Shown one piece after another: positions 32,992 through 44,785 of a stretch of DNA of 64,000 nt. A program made the translations under genes and the position numbers. The stretch is from assembly GCA_028753945.1 (NCBI GenBank), contig JAPNXP010000013.1:2170001-2234000 (forward strand). The letters are read 5' to 3'. How positions within the stretch are numbered: position 1 is the first letter of the stretch; the number at the start of each line of letters is the position of its first letter. A model generated the notes under the pieces. The model saw nothing but the letters and a program-made list of their open reading frames with translations. It made no database searches and was not told the DNA's origin. Origin of the DNA: Hexactinellida sp. DTS-2022 (Eukaryota; Porifera; Hexactinellida).

Positions 32992-34017
32992 TTAATCAAA
33001 GTAATCTGTAACCACAGAATGGGTTGTTTCATCAGGAGCGGCAATAATATCATCCTCTTCTGTAACAAAATTTGCTTCCCCTTGTAAGCCATGATGAATG
33101 CAGATATTATGCAATACCATTGTTGCAACTGCCAATCTACATAAGCGTTCCGATGAATAGCAGAGTGTTCCTCCTGTTTTATCCATTGATCGCCATCTAC
33201 TTTTTCCATATTCCAAAAGCGCATTCAATATTTTTTCTTGTATTTAAAAAGGCTCGATTGTATCGTCTCTGGCCTGGAGTTACTGGAGAATGTATTGGAG
33301 TGAGAAGGTTCGGTGTTAGTGGGTACCCGCTATCGCCAAGAAACCAACCATTAACTATTGGTATTTCTCCACATAATATTTTTATTTATTTATACCAGAC
33401 TGCCTCCATATGAATGCATCGTGAGTGCTTCCTGGTCACTTGGCGACGATGTCGATAAATTTCCATTTATTATCACATATCGCTTGAATGTTGATAGAGT
33501 GAAAGTTCTTCCTATTCACAAAAATATCTTCATTCTCTGGAAGTGCCAATATGGGTACATATGTACCATCAATACAGCCTAGAACCTTGGGGAAGCAGTG
33601 TCTTTCAGCAAACCATTGTTGGTTTAGCAATTGCTCAGATACTCTAGGGAACACTATGAATTCTTTAGCACAGAAGCATAATGCGTCTGTTACGGTACGA
33701 ATACACCTAGACACTGATGGCTGGGATATTCCATGTGATGAAGAGATTACATTTTGGAAAGAACCAGTAGCCAGAAACTGTAACGAGACAGCTAATTTAG
33801 TGGCAGCAGGAATAGCATATGATCGGAATCTTGATCGATGCAGGAAGGTTGAGACTTTCTCTTCGAGCTGAATGAAAATATCCCTTGTAACTCTGTATCG
33901 TGAGATAAACTCGATTTCATCATACACATCTAAAGGATTTAATCTATCTCGAAATACTCTCTGCCGTGCTAAACTCCGAGAAGAATAGAGATCAAGTAGA
34001 AAAAGAGCAGCTGCCAT
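32992..34017 (-). pseudogene. Harbinger DDE nuclease (broken)
   Basis: Start codon at 34017 (MAAALFLLDLYSSRSLARQR). The N-terminal helical region includes LQFLATGSFQNVISSSHGIS. The catalytic core shows VLGCIDGTYVPI (first D), PGSTHDAFIW (second D) and NTRKNIECAFG (E), as in DDE_Tnp_4 nucleases. Defects: a TGA where a tryptophan is expected before PGSTHD (about 33438), a frame change after SGINK, and another near 33215. The C-terminal part is VATMVLHNICIHHG, ending at 32992. It forms the partner of the Myb-like protein at 32181-32604, with which it is convergent. Length is near the family's usual 330-350 residues. Confidence 0.85.
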
Positions 34018-34899
34018 TTTAAGATAATATATAGATAAGTAAATGTTTGTAGATAGCAAAGGAAAATTGTATTTATACGTATAACTTATCGTGGTTGTAT
34101 CACTAATAGTCGTTGTATCACTCTGAGTTTAGTTTTGACAAGTTAAGAAACATCGCAAAAAGTAAGCAATTACTTAGTTTAGACTAAGTTTAAGTTTGAG
34201 CAAAACTAAGTCAATACTTAGTTTAGACTAAGTTTAACCATAGCCTACTATACATAAGGCCTATTCACTCATTAAAACCAGGGATAACATGAAGTCGAGT
34301 TTTCCATAAGTGTTATAATTAAATATAGTGATACTGATATCATATGTACTTACACTAAATGAGTTACAATTACCACAAAAGTGAATTTAAGGTATCAACA
34401 AAGAATACATTATTACTTTGAACTAAGTTCTAAAATTTTCCTTTCAGAGTCTTTCGAAAGGGCATGGATGGGTAGCTGATATGTAGATCGATATTCTTTG
34501 CTTTATTATTAAGAAAACAGTTGCTCGCAGTCACCAACACTCCATGTAACATTTCTCTACCTGTTGCATTACACTGGAAACACTCATAGGTAACCTCATC
34601 ATTTTCTTCGCTTTCAAGTTTTAAGAGAGCGAGTTGGACTAAAATTGAGCGAGAATTGGAAGTGAGAAAGTTATTTAATAGAATAGGAGACTGTTCTAAC
34701 TCGATAAATAATTCCAAAGGGTAATAACTACGCCTAAAACAGTTTTCGATGGCCACTTTAATCCACCACGATCAGACAGCTGAATCAGTTTAAAAGTAGG
34801 TGGAATTTCTTCAATATCGAGAGATTTATCTTGAGTTAAAAATAGGATACAACATGGCCTACTATAATACGGCTATACATGCTGCCGAATCATAGTAGG

Positions 34900-35520
34900 A
34901 AATAAGAGTCCATTGATAAATAGGTTATTTATATTTATCTCCATAACTAGTAATGATAGACGTCATAAATGTACTACAGGTAAACCTCCCAAAGCGGCAC
35001 CCATCGGGAGAATGATTTTGTGCCGCTTCTTGGAGGTTGCCGCTTTGGGAGGTTGCTCGTAAGGTAAAACTCCCAAAGCGGCACTCATCGGGAGAATGGT
35101 TTTGTGCCGCTTCTCGGAGGTTGCCGCTACTCGGAGGTGCCGCTTTGGGAGGTTTACCTGTATAACTATATAGGAACTTTGTATCAAGGTATACATAGCA
35201 TTCTTCAGAATTGTGCTATGTCATCATATGATGACGTAATCGATATTTTGGGAGCGAAATATCGTGTTTTTATAACCTGCTTTTACCATAGTTAAATTCG
35301 TTATAAATGTTCAAGATTGGAACATGATGATGGCCATAACTAGTTGATTAAAAATATATCGAAATTATAAATGGAATGTTGACACATTCCTCGGTTGCCA
35401 GGGAAATGTATATTTCCTAAAATGAGTCATAACTCAAAAACTATCGATTCTATGTAAACTGGGCTAGTTCTGATCTATCCGGAATAGGTAACTTCCTATT
35501 CATTGATAATACATAAATTA
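34900..35520. repeat. Repeat R, interrupted by a MITE; inverted copy at 43700-44160
   Basis: Reverse-complement match to 43700-44160 over long stretches, for example ATGTTGACACATTCCTCGG and TAACTTCCTATTCATTGATA. A 184-bp MITE (34977-35160) splits it. A hairpin GATAATTAGCTTAGAAAA with its complement (35552-35599) lies at the right border. Confidence 0.75.
34977..35160. mobile_element. MITE with CCTCCCAAAGCGGCA ends, TA target duplication
   Basis: 184 bp; ends CAGGTAAACCTCCCAAAGCG and its exact reverse complement at the right; TA on both sides. The inner half is a tandem duplication of a ~70-bp unit containing ATCGGGAGAATG. Confidence 0.9.
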
Positions 35521-37764
35521 TGTTCAACTTCATTAACTTTTTAGATAATCAGATAATTAGCTTAGAAAAAGCAAATAATTTTCTAAGCTAATTATCTCAT
35601 TCTGCTTGAGTGGCAAGCTATCTCGATCTCTGAGATGGATACCTTTCCAAGGGGTATTGACGTTAAATATTTTCCATACGCGACTAATTATTTCAATAAA
35701 GCTACCGGTCTGGGATTTGCTAATTTGGTCCATACTCGATTGCTGGATATTAAGAGCAGCGACGTTGGAACAATTGAAGATTCGTAGAGATAGTTTAACA
35801 TTCTGTCTTTCTAGAATAGATGGCCAACAAGCCTTGTAAGTTAGCATCGGTGCAAGTTTTGCAACAGACAGCTGTTCAGATTTATACTGTAGCCTCAAAT
35901 CCTAAGTATATAATGTAGTGAGTTATTTGTAATGTAATAAGTAATCAAGAATAGTCAAAGATTACCTGAAAGGCTGCCTGCGACAATCTCATTGGATAGT
36001 TGGAGTGCAAGATATCTTCAAAGTGTGGGAAAATGTATGTACAGTTAATTTCTTTTTGATTGAGCCAATTATTTCTAATAGTCTTTATAATATGCACAAA
36101 ATCGAACATCAAGTAGAGCGATCGTTGGTCATTGTATGGGTGTTGCACACGAGATAGAATTTCTTTGCTATTTCCAAGCAATTTGAAAAAGTTGACATTA
36201 AGGAAATAATTGTCAGAGACAATTACATCAACCAAAAGACCAAACTGTTCGACATCTTTAATAACTTGCACGGTAATAGGAAGTAGATCATAAGCTTTCG
36301 GATTAACTAACGGGAGTAAACGTACAACAGAAGACCATTTATTTCATAAACTTGACACCATAAAACATAAAATAGTCTTGGCAGGTTCTATCCCACCAAA
36401 ATATTGGGAACCTTCGGCATAACCATAGATCCTTCCGCCTAATAAGAGATGTTTGGTTTAAAACAGGTCTTGTATACTTTTGTATGTTCCATAAACTGAT
36501 ATTTAACATAATGATATACTGTATATACAGTATAGAGCATTCAACTAACTTTTATATGTGATATTAGATTTAATATATATTTCATCCATATTTAGACAGA
36601 GATGACGTTCGAATTGATTGAAGTCATTCGTTTCAGCTCTTAAAAATGTTAAAAACTCTGTGTCGAGACCATAACTAGAGTATAAACGTCGTAATGATGA
36701 CTCGTCGGCAAGAAGATACAGTCCATATTGCGTAGTTGTTTATAGCAAGCATGGGATGACAAATGATACTTAAGTGAAAGAATCATTGTAATCATGTTAT
36801 AGCGCCGTCTAGGTTTTTTAACTATCGAGTTCTCCAGTTGACCCAAAATAAAGTGCAATTGAGTTAACAGATCTGGAAAATTATGCGTACCTATAGTCAG
36901 TTAATAAAAAGTGAGATTCAAAGCAGTAAGTGTAGTTAATAATTATTAGTTACCTGGCTCGTGTAATGTATCTTCAATTAGTGTAATTGCTTGTTTTACA
37001 GATGATATGCTCTTTTGTACCTCTAAAGGACATTTGATTAGCTCTAATGAACCACCAAATTATAAAATGATTACTTTTAACTTACCGATTAATACTCGAT
37101 CAACACTGTAATTTCTCAGTAGATCAATCAAAGTACTGATTTGACGAATGTCATTAATGATTGGAATATTAAAATCAACTTGAGTTCCATGGTGGCAACA
37201 TCTGACTTGTAGAGTATGGTCAATTGCAAGATAATTTTGAAGTATAATCGGATGAGTGGATGTAAGGTTAACAAAATTCAATGCACTAGAATCAGGTTGC
37301 CAAATAATCCATCCAGAGGGAACTTGTATATCAGATAATTTGATAATGAGTTCATCAAAACTTCCTATTGCAAACTTTCTCTGTTCCGCTTCAAAACACT
37401 CACTACTTAAATGTATTGCCTAAAGATAAATAGAACATAAATTAAATTCAGTTAGCCATAAAAACGAAATTATTTTTCTCTACATACCTGAATCTGCAGC
37501 TCAGATTCCCTTCTATCCCTATCAAAGCGCTGTTGTTTTATAGAAGTATCATTAAAGTAAGTAGTACAGTTAGAAAGATATTTAGGTAATGCTCCTTTCT
37601 TCAATCTAGCTTGTATACTTCGAGTTTTATACATGCCATCAACGTCTAAATATGTTTGGGTATTGACTATGTCCTGGGGATCGAAATGCTTGGCACATAG
37701 GTAAACCTTTTTTAGTTGGTCAGCATCTGAAGTTAAACAATTTTTATAAATGCAAACTCTAAGG

Positions 37765-38135
37765 CAGTGGTTCTCAACCGGAGATATACGTGCCTTGGGG
37801 TACGCAGAGGTTCTCTAGGTGGTGCGTATGCGAATATTATTTCTGTAGTAAACTAGTAAGTATTATTTATACGCAGTGGCGGCGCTAGCGAGGTACCACT
37901 GGTGGGGCACAGCCTACCTTAGGTGGGGCACACTAACATTAATTTATGCCTGTACCCGACTCAGGTGGGGCACGCTCAAATTCAGTTGGGGCACAGGCCC
38001 CATCTGGCCCCACCCTCTCGCCGCCCCTGTTTACATGTAATAGTTATATATTACTCAATGCTGTGTATTGTGTTAATAAATAAAGGCATCAGATTATACA
38101 AAGGAGTACGTAGTATAAAAGATTGAGCACCACTT
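37765..38135. mobile_element. hAT-like element in intron 1 of the P-like gene, with a smaller one nested
   Basis: Left end CAGTGGTTCTCAACCGG and right end GATTGAGCACCACT are inverted repeats of a common hAT type. Within it, 37876-38030 has ends CAGTGGCGGCG and CGCCGCCCCTG with a degenerate duplication (TTTATACG / TTTACATG) and internal GGTGGGGCACA repeats. Confidence 0.65.
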
Positions 38136-38331
38136 CCCAGAGGAATATCTACAAATTTATAGAAATGAATTTGTATATTGGTAAATAAATAACTTACCAT
38201 CTCTGTGCAAAAAAAGTCTCCACTTCTGCTCAATGTCTGGACAGTTAGTCGGCATCTGGAAGACTGGTATACCACTGTGGTCGTTGTAGTAACCAGTTTG
38301 ACATCTGGATGCAGAACAAGAATTTGGCATA

Positions 38332-38868
38332 CTACAGTCGAAATCGGGTTTTTTTGCCAGGGGTTTTTTTTGCCTTATCGGGTTATTTTGCCTCCTTGCT
38401 TCTCCTTGTTTCTTCATAACCTCATAGAACTGTATATTGTTAAATACGGGTTTTTTTGCTAAGTTGTTTAATACGAGTATTGCGTATAATACGTATTATA
38501 CGTGATACGCTATCCACCAGTACGTATTATACGTTAAATCTATGATCAACCAGGGATATCTTTGAAGTAAATTCAATTGAATATTTCTAATTCTTGTTGT
38601 AAAAACAACATCTAACAAATAATCATATTTGTACTATACAAACTATACTACGAGTCGATTAACAATAAAAGAATAACGATTAAACCAAAAGTTATTCAAA
38701 TCAAATTTCATGAGCTCGATATTATAAGTAAGGTATACGTATAATACGTATTACATTATAAGTATTATACGTAATACGTAGACAATAAAAGACGTATTAA
38801 ACAACTTAGGTTTTTTGCCTCTTTTTCCATGCATTTAGGGGGGCAAAAAAACCCAGTTTCGACTGTAG
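38332..38868. mobile_element. pogo-type MITE at the start codon of the P-like gene, itself split by a MITE
   Basis: Ends CTACAGTCGAAA and TTTCGACTGTAG with GGGTTTTTTTGCC inside them; TA duplication at 38330-38331 and 38869-38870, where the first T is part of the CAT that encodes the gene's ATG. It is split by the element 38462-38806. Confidence 0.8.
38462..38806. mobile_element. MITE family with TACGTATAATACG palindromes, copy 1
   Basis: Ends AGTTGTTTAATACG and CGTATTAAACAACT, TA at 38460-38461 and 38807-38808. Nearly identical over its length to 41019-41372, so recently mobile. A diverged third copy is at about 45259-45582. Confidence 0.9.
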
Positions 38869-39307
38869 TACGTAAATTGAGAAATAATTATAAGGAAATT
38901 AGTCAAAAGGTAGAAGAGACGAAATAAATGTACTGAGAAGAAGGAAAGTGAGAAATAAAACCAAAATTCTAGTATAAGTAGGTACACAAGTAATATTATA
39001 ACAGGAAATGGTTGTTATTGTTGTCTATAATTGTATAATTTTTATTATGGGTGAATAATAAAATCGCCTTCCTGTTATCCCTGGTCTTAGTGAGTGAATA
39101 GGCCTTATGTATAGTAGGCTATGGTTTAACTTAAAGTTTAAGCAAAAATTAAGTTTTTGTATAAGTTTTGAGAAGTTAAATAAACTTAGCATAAACTAGG
39201 TCAAGACTTAGTTTAGACTTAGTTTAAGTTTAAGTTTAAGAGATGTTAGTGAATAAGGCCCCAGTTTCTTTAATCAAGTCGGAATATACAAACAAATATA
39301 CATATAT

Positions 39308-39570
39308 ATATTTACTAGCGCGCTTCGTTGCTAGGTCGCTTCACGTCAGAACACAACCACCACCAACTGCTTTGCGGTTGGTGTGTGGTTATTATGCTTC
39401 TAACATTGATTATAAAGCATAAATAGGCCTAAAATAGTAAAATTTAACAATGTGAAATTTAATGATTACGTCATATTTGGTAATGAGCAAGCATATCGGA
39501 GTGACCAACGTAGTGGCATCATTAATCTGCATGTTCCATTAAATTTTCACATTTTTATAAAACATTTACA
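39308..39570 (+). repeat. Repeat family A, uninterrupted copy
   Basis: CTAGCGCGCTTCGTTGCTAG through GCGGTTGGTGTGTGG, CTTCTAACATTGATTATAAAG and GAGTGACCAACG to a T-rich end. Serves as the reference for the split copy at 29468-30680. Confidence 0.75.
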
Positions 39571-39821
39571 GAATTCTTTTATTCTAATAATTTTTTTAGT
39601 TTTCTCTTTCTCGAGCCACAAAGTGCCGAGTTAAACACACAATGTTGCGAGGGGTGCCACGCGTCGCGAGCTATGCTTGTTCCGAGTTCATTATATACTG
39701 GAGGGCTTCCAAATCTATTTTTGAGATTAATAGGAGTAATTATTGGCGCCCGGCAAGTTTAGGTTTTCATAACTGGCTCGTCGCTGCAGAAGGATCGCCT
39801 CTCAAGGATGGCCTCTCAAGG

Positions 39822-40862
39822 ATGGCCTCTCACTTAGTCCTATTGGACTACCGAAAGGCTTTTGACCATGTTGACCACACAGTGCTGATCAACAAATGTA
39901 AGATGTATGAATTACCCGGATTCGACATCAGATGGATAGGGGCTTTCCTTTCCGACAGGTCCCAGAGGGTGGGACTAGTTCAGGTTCTCTCTGACTGGGT
40001 CCATCTGAAGGGATCTATACCACAGGGAACATGGCTTGGGCCGCTCCTCTTCGTTATCTTGATTAATGTTCTGACTCCTCCATGTGCTACTCACAAGTAC
40101 ATGGACGACACAACGTTAACGGTCAGGGTCGGGAAGGGGAGTGTTAGCTCAATGCAATCCATCATGGACCTTACCACCTCATGGTCCTCAATAAACAACA
40201 TGGTTCCCAACATTAGAAAAACGAAAGACATGGTCATCTGTTTCCATAAACAACCAACAGCTATCCCACCTGTAACCATCCAGGGGATGGAGATAGAGCG
40301 AGTGCCATCCTTTAAATTGTTAGGTGTCGTTATTAATGACAAGCTAACCTGGGCCGATAATACCAACTATATATACTCCAAGGCCTCTAAACGCCTCTTC
40401 CACCTAAGGCAGCTTCGCAGGGCTGGACTATACAGCCTAGACCTGCTGATGTTCTACACAGCTGTAATAAGACCGGTTATTGAATTTGCATGCCCCGTTT
40501 GGCATCACTCTCTGACCGCAGCCGATTCAGCTAACCTCGAAAGTATTCAGAGGAGGTCGATAAAGATCATCGAACCGAAATTGACATACGTATTGGCATG
40601 CGCTAAACACAAATTATTTAAGACATCCGCTCGGAGGGAGAAATTATCTAAAAGATTCTTCTCGACAATTTGTTTGAATTCAAGCAGATTGCATTACCTT
40701 CTACCGCAACCTATTAACACCAGGTATTCCCTCTCCGAAATAAGCGTAAACTGCCTCCCCCCAAAGTCAAGACTAACCGATTTATACTTTCTTTCATCCC
40801 GCATGGGTTATTTAACTATCAATAATATACCATTAACCCCGCGGTCTGAGTCTCTCCTTTAG
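39822..40862 (+). pseudogene. LINE (non-LTR) reverse transcriptase, 5'-truncated
   Basis: From about 39828 the frame reads LLDYRKAFDHVDHTVL, SIPQGTWLGPLLFVILINVL and KYMDDTTLTV (the YxDD active site), then FKLLGVVINDKLTW, FYTAVIRPVIEFACPVWH and LESIQRRSIKII. These are typical of jockey/CR1-like non-LTR reverse transcriptases, which copy their RNA at a nick in the target. The frame is open to the stop at 40860-40862, followed by a T-rich 3' region that was hit by a MITE at 41019. The endonuclease and the first reverse transcriptase blocks are absent, as expected for 5' truncation. The open frame upstream (39642-39820) has no similarity to the family and is probably chance. A short triplication GGCCTCTCAAGGAT sits near 39795-39830. 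Confidence 0.85.
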
Positions 40863-41018
40863 ATACAAAACACCTGGAGTTGAAGAAGACTAAGCGGAAG
40901 TTTCGGAGGTGCGATGAACTCGTTGTAGCAGTGTATTCGTATTGTTTGTGTCATGTAACGTTTTTTATTTTATTTTTTATTCTTCTTTTTTTTCATTTTA
41001 TTTATATATTTTTATCTA

Positions 41019-41372
41019 AGTTGTTTAATACGAGTATTGCGTATAATACGTATAATACGTATTATACGTGATACGCTATCCACCAGTACGTATTATACGT
41101 TAAATCTATGATCAACCAGGGATATCTTTGAAGTAAATTCAATAGAATATTTATAATTCTTGTTGTAAAAACAACATCTAACAAATAATCATATTTGTAC
41201 TATACTAACTATACTACGAGTCGATTAACAATAAAAGAATAACGATTAAACCAAAAGTTATTCAAATCAAATTCCATGAGCTCGATATTATAAGTAAGGT
41301 ATACGTATAATACGTATTACATTATACGTATTATACGTAATACGTAGACAATAAAAGACGTATTAAACAACT
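41019..41372. mobile_element. MITE family with TACGTATAATACG palindromes, copy 2
   Basis: Ends AGTTGTTTAATACG and CGTATTAAACAACT with TA on both sides (41017-41018, 41373-41374). Inserted in the T-rich 3' end of the LINE. Differs from copy 1 at only a handful of positions. Confidence 0.9.
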
Positions 41373-41672
41373 TAGATTTTTATTATTATTTCTTTTATAT
41401 ATATATATGTTTTTTGTATACATTTTAAAATCCTTCGAAGGATTCCTGATCAATGTGGGATAAACCCTGGTGCAGATAGATAGCTTGTTTTCCAGCGTAA
41501 ACCCTCCAGGCTCCAGGGTATCAGGATGCCTGCCTGTTAATTGGCCATCGGATTTATTTTGGTGGGGAGGTTTGTTTTTTTCTAAGTACTTTTCGATATT
41601 CTAAGGCTCGACCCACACCTTGAAAACTATGATTCCATTCTGATCCATAGTTATATCAGTTTTAGCCTAATC

Positions 41673-42173
41673 CAGGGGTGGGCAAACCTTTTAGGCCGCG
41701 GGCCAAAATGGATAAATTTCATAGTATCGCGGACCTGAGAGTGAACATTTCCTATTTATCACATTTTTTATTTTATTTGTAGTAGCATTAAATGGGAAAT
41801 AAACTATGATACTGAGGAAGTATTAACTAATTTAATGACATATTAAGAAGTATAAAGAACTGGTGGGAGTTGTGCCCCCACCAGCGTTTTTATTAGTTTA
41901 TCAAAATTTGGTTCTCTGGCTGAAGTAGCAATACACATAATATGAGAAAGGTATTTATCTGTCAATACTGATCTTGACATATTTTTGACAAACTTTATCT
42001 TACCTTCCAATCGTACAGGAATCCCTGTACAGTAAATAATTTTAACCATTTTGGACATTCTGTACAGGCGTAAAGTTATCTATTCCATTTATACAGGCAA
42101 AAATATCGACTTCTGTTGAGGTCAAGCGGGTCGGTTAAATATCGTAGGCGGGCCGTAGTTTACCCACCCCTAG
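41673..42173. mobile_element. hAT-like MITE (CAGGGGTGGGCAAAC ends)
   Basis: Left CAGGGGTGGGCAAACC and right GTAGTTTACCCACCCCTA, with GGCCGCGGGCC and GGCGGGCCG inside. It contains a family B piece (about 42005-42065). The 8-bp duplication is not exact. Confidence 0.7.
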
Positions 42174-42235
42174 TAATGTCTATAATAATAACAAATCCGC
42201 AATCAAAATTGAATTCGAATAATATCAGGGTTGCC

Positions 42236-42863
42236 AACCCTCCCGCTTTTTGCCTTTTTCTCTCCCATCCTCCCGAAGTCCGGCCAAACTTTTAAAACTC
42301 CCGCATTTTGGAAATTGTTTATATATTTAGATTTTATGATATTGAAGTAAAATAACGGGATTTGTTAGATTATTCAAGTAAATTAGTCAACCTACGAGTA
42401 ACAAGTTTTTTTTAGTTTTAGTTTTTTTCAAATTTTTTTAATTGTAGTTTTTACTTTTTACTTTGTTCGAGTACCAATTTTTCCTAATTGTAGATATCTA
42501 ACATACTAAATAATCATATTGTATCAATCTATTAATGATAGATTTTTTAAAAGGTATATATTTTGATTCTCCCGCTTTTTCTTCTTCGACCTTTTTAATT
42601 TACTAATTATGAGTAAATAATGCCTAAAAATGTCTACAGATGTGATAGTATATTCTGCCATGCATTCTGTATTTACTACATAAAGGCACGATTTTGTTTC
42701 TATATTTATTCAAGTATATAGTAATTCCCTGGACGAGCGAGATTTTTTTGGGAGGTGTACAGGGATATGATTCAAATATGTTGACAGTCCCGCTTTTTTG
42801 TTAAAACTCCCGCCAAAATGGAAAAATCTCTCGCTTTTTGGTTTCTAGAGGTTGGATTCCCTG
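42236..42863. mobile_element. hAT-like repeat with CTCCCGCTTTTT motifs
   Basis: Left CAGGGTTGCCAACCCTCCCGC and right GGTTGGATTCCCTG are inverted. CTCCCGCTTTTT-type motifs recur internally in both halves, and a family B fragment lies at 42635-42790. No perfect target duplication. Confidence 0.55.
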
Positions 42864-43700
42864 TTAACATTCGCTCCAGTGATTGAGTTTAGTTCCATAT
42901 TACGTAATATTGTATATACTTCATTCACTAGGAATCATATATAGTGGTATTCACTTATTGAAAACTTTGTTTTAGTTGAATTATTTGGTTATAAGTCATA
43001 GTGGCATTCATTTGACAAAATAATCTCTATACATTAACGAGACAGTAAAACTATCAATAAGCTGATGTTTAGCAATATAATATGTATCAGTAGCACCATA
43101 GACGGGGAACCAGGCAGATTCTAGAAACACACGGGCGGCCCGGGTAGATTTTGGATCGAATTATCAATTTACTATAATAGTATTATTCTTACCAATGATG
43201 CCTTCTCAAAAACTTACATAGTCAACAGCGGATTCCTGGGGGGCATGGGGGGGAAATTGACCCCCAATTTTTCAACATTAGAATAACTGAAATTAATTTG
43301 TATCCAATAAATTTATAATTTATTGGAAATTCTAATAGGATGAATGTGTATTAGCTAGCATGGACAAATTGTAGTTTTAGTATGTGTACTGTATAGTATT
43401 CTATAATGGAATCAAAAAGTAGCTCTGATAAGTTCAATTTTGCCCCCCCAAGAATTTTTTAAAGAATTCGCCACTGTTCATAGTGCACTTCATTGAATTT
43501 CCATTTAATTGCGTAAACCTTATTTGTTAGTGTTGTAGTTACTTGCTATATACCTTGACAAGTGCAAGTCTCCCACCTGCTCTCCGAGATTGTCTAAAAG
43601 GTATATTGACGATGGCTCAAAACAACCAAGTATCGCTGACTAGTTCCCGTGAGTGTATTACCTCATAAGGAATTAAGTGCTAATTATTTTATTATCTCAA
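42864..43700. other. AT-rich with a poorly bounded MITE
   Basis: An inverted pair AACAGCGGATTCCTGGGGGG (about 43233) and CCCCCCAAGAATTTTTTAAA followed by CGCCACTGTT (about 43482) suggests a ~250-bp MITE. Nothing else recognised. Confidence 0.45.
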
Positions 43701-44160
43701 AGATTATTGTAGTTAGGCATAGAAAATGTATTATCAATGAATAGGAAGTTACCTATTGCGGATAGATCAGCACTAGCTTAGTTTACATAAAATACATGTA
43801 GATAGTTTTTGACTTATGGCTCATTTAGGAAATATTCATTTCCTTGGAAACCGAGGAATGTGTCAACATTCCATTGATAATTTCGATATATTTCATCTAA
43901 CTAGTTAGTTATGGGCATCATCATGTTCCAATTTTGAACATTTATAACGCGACTAACTATGTTAAAGGCAAGCTATAAAAACACGATATTACCCACCAAA
44001 AATAGCGATTACTTAATCAAATGATGACATAGCTCAATTCTGAAGATGCTATGTATACCTTGATATCATGTTCCTATAAAGTTATAGAACATTTATGGGG
44101 TCTATCACTACTAGTTATTTAGATAACGATAAATAACTTATTTATCATTAGCCTTCTTTT
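43700..44160. repeat. Repeat R, uninterrupted inverted copy
   Basis: Reverse complement partner of 34900-35520; shows that 34977-35160 is a later insertion there. Confidence 0.75.
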
Positions 44161-44785
44161 AATCCATGGTTCAGTTTCAGGAAGTTTGTGCATAGCCCTT
44201 ATATAACGTAGGTCACGCTTAACGATATTTTTAAGTCGATCTTAACTAAGATCGATCTTAAGAATTAAGATTGATTTTAGTACTTAAGATCTTAGTGAAT
44301 ACGGCCGCAGATTATAGTTTACAGTTATAAAGTTTAATAAAATAATTCATAAAAATTAGTGAAAAGAGAATTAGTATTACAAACTTATAATATATTATCG
44401 ATTCGTTAGAATAATCATTAAACTTGTTTATTAATAGAATAAGTATAATACAAAGTAAAAATTGAACCCGTGTGTTGTTTGCTTAGGTAGCTTGACCACA
44501 TGTCTATCCTTTCCATAATTACATCCAACTGTCTAAGTGTACGATAATTGGCTTTATGAGCTTAATCTTATATGTCAAATTACCATAATTAATGTACAAG
44601 ACATATAATCTATAAACAAAATAAGATATATGTGGTCTCCTCCTCCCCTACAGCCACATTCAAGTCCTCTCCATTTATATATTAACATACCGTACTACGT
44701 AGGCTTCGATATGGTTGGTAGGGCCATGGACTTACCAATAATTTGTTGATTTTAGCAATTCTCCCCAGGAAAAGTAGTAGCCCCC
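44161..44785. other. AT-rich, with a Harbinger-type end
   Basis: CTTAAGATCTTAGTGAATACGGCC near 44285-44307 resembles the right end of the Harbinger-type MITEs; its left end is not recognised. No gene. Confidence 0.4.

Larger units (their letters stand above)
34430..38330 (-). pseudogene. THAP9/P-element-like transposase, intron-containing, broken
   Basis: Start at 38330, MPNSCSASRCQTG. Proposed exons with GT-AG borders: 38198-38330, 37488-37726, 37086-37419, 36954-37043, ~36575-36890, 35966-36438, ~35583-35899, then a C-terminal part 34430-34830. Exons 1 and 2 join to give a THAP domain (C-x4-C, W in EQKWRLF, then LCAKHF). Exon 3 holds the region with CCHHGTQVDFNIPI. Exons 5-6 hold the RNase H-like core (NMDEIYIKSNITYK, VSDNYFLNVNFF, FDFVHIIKTIRNNWLN). 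Exon 7 has VAKLAPMLTYKACWPSILER. Defects: a frame change near 36720, a TGA in exon 6 within the VSSL-NKW segment, repeats inserted after exon 7, and a frame change near 34710. Transposition by this copy is not possible. Confidence 0.8.
34239..39123. mobile_element. P-element-like transposon, 4,885 bp, nested in Harbinger
   Basis: Inverted ends of about 55 bp with few mismatches, beginning CATAGCCTACTATACATAAG; the direct repeat GTTTAAC flanks it (34232-34238, 39124-39130). The Drosophila P-element end likewise starts CAT and carries ACATAAGG at the same place. It encodes a THAP-type transposase on the minus strand. Nested in it are a pogo-type MITE (34977-35160), repeat R (34900-35520), hAT-like elements in intron 1 (37765-38135) and a MITE pair next to the start codon (38332-38868). 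Confidence 0.85.
30758..39262. mobile_element. PIF/Harbinger-type transposon, interrupted by a P-like element
   Basis: Left end GGGCCCTTATTCACTAAAC at 30758 and right end GTGAATAAGGCCCC at 39262 are inverted repeats, followed inward on both sides by AACTTAGTTTAGACTTAG-type motifs. Removing the P-like element (34239-39123) leaves about 3.6 kb, an ordinary Harbinger size. It encodes a Myb/SANT-like protein (plus) and a DDE nuclease (minus), the usual two genes. It also hosts a MITE at 30844-31194. The 3-bp target duplication could not be resolved. Confidence 0.75.

Noticed and set aside
38332..38417. A longer THAP protein starting MKKQGEARRQ
   Set aside because: The extra residues come from the inserted MITE; the THAP domain starts at MPNSC (38330).
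39642..39821. N-terminal extension of the LINE open frame
   Set aside because: Its sequence does not resemble endonuclease or early reverse transcriptase blocks and contains a short local triplication; likely a chance open stretch upstream of a truncated LINE.
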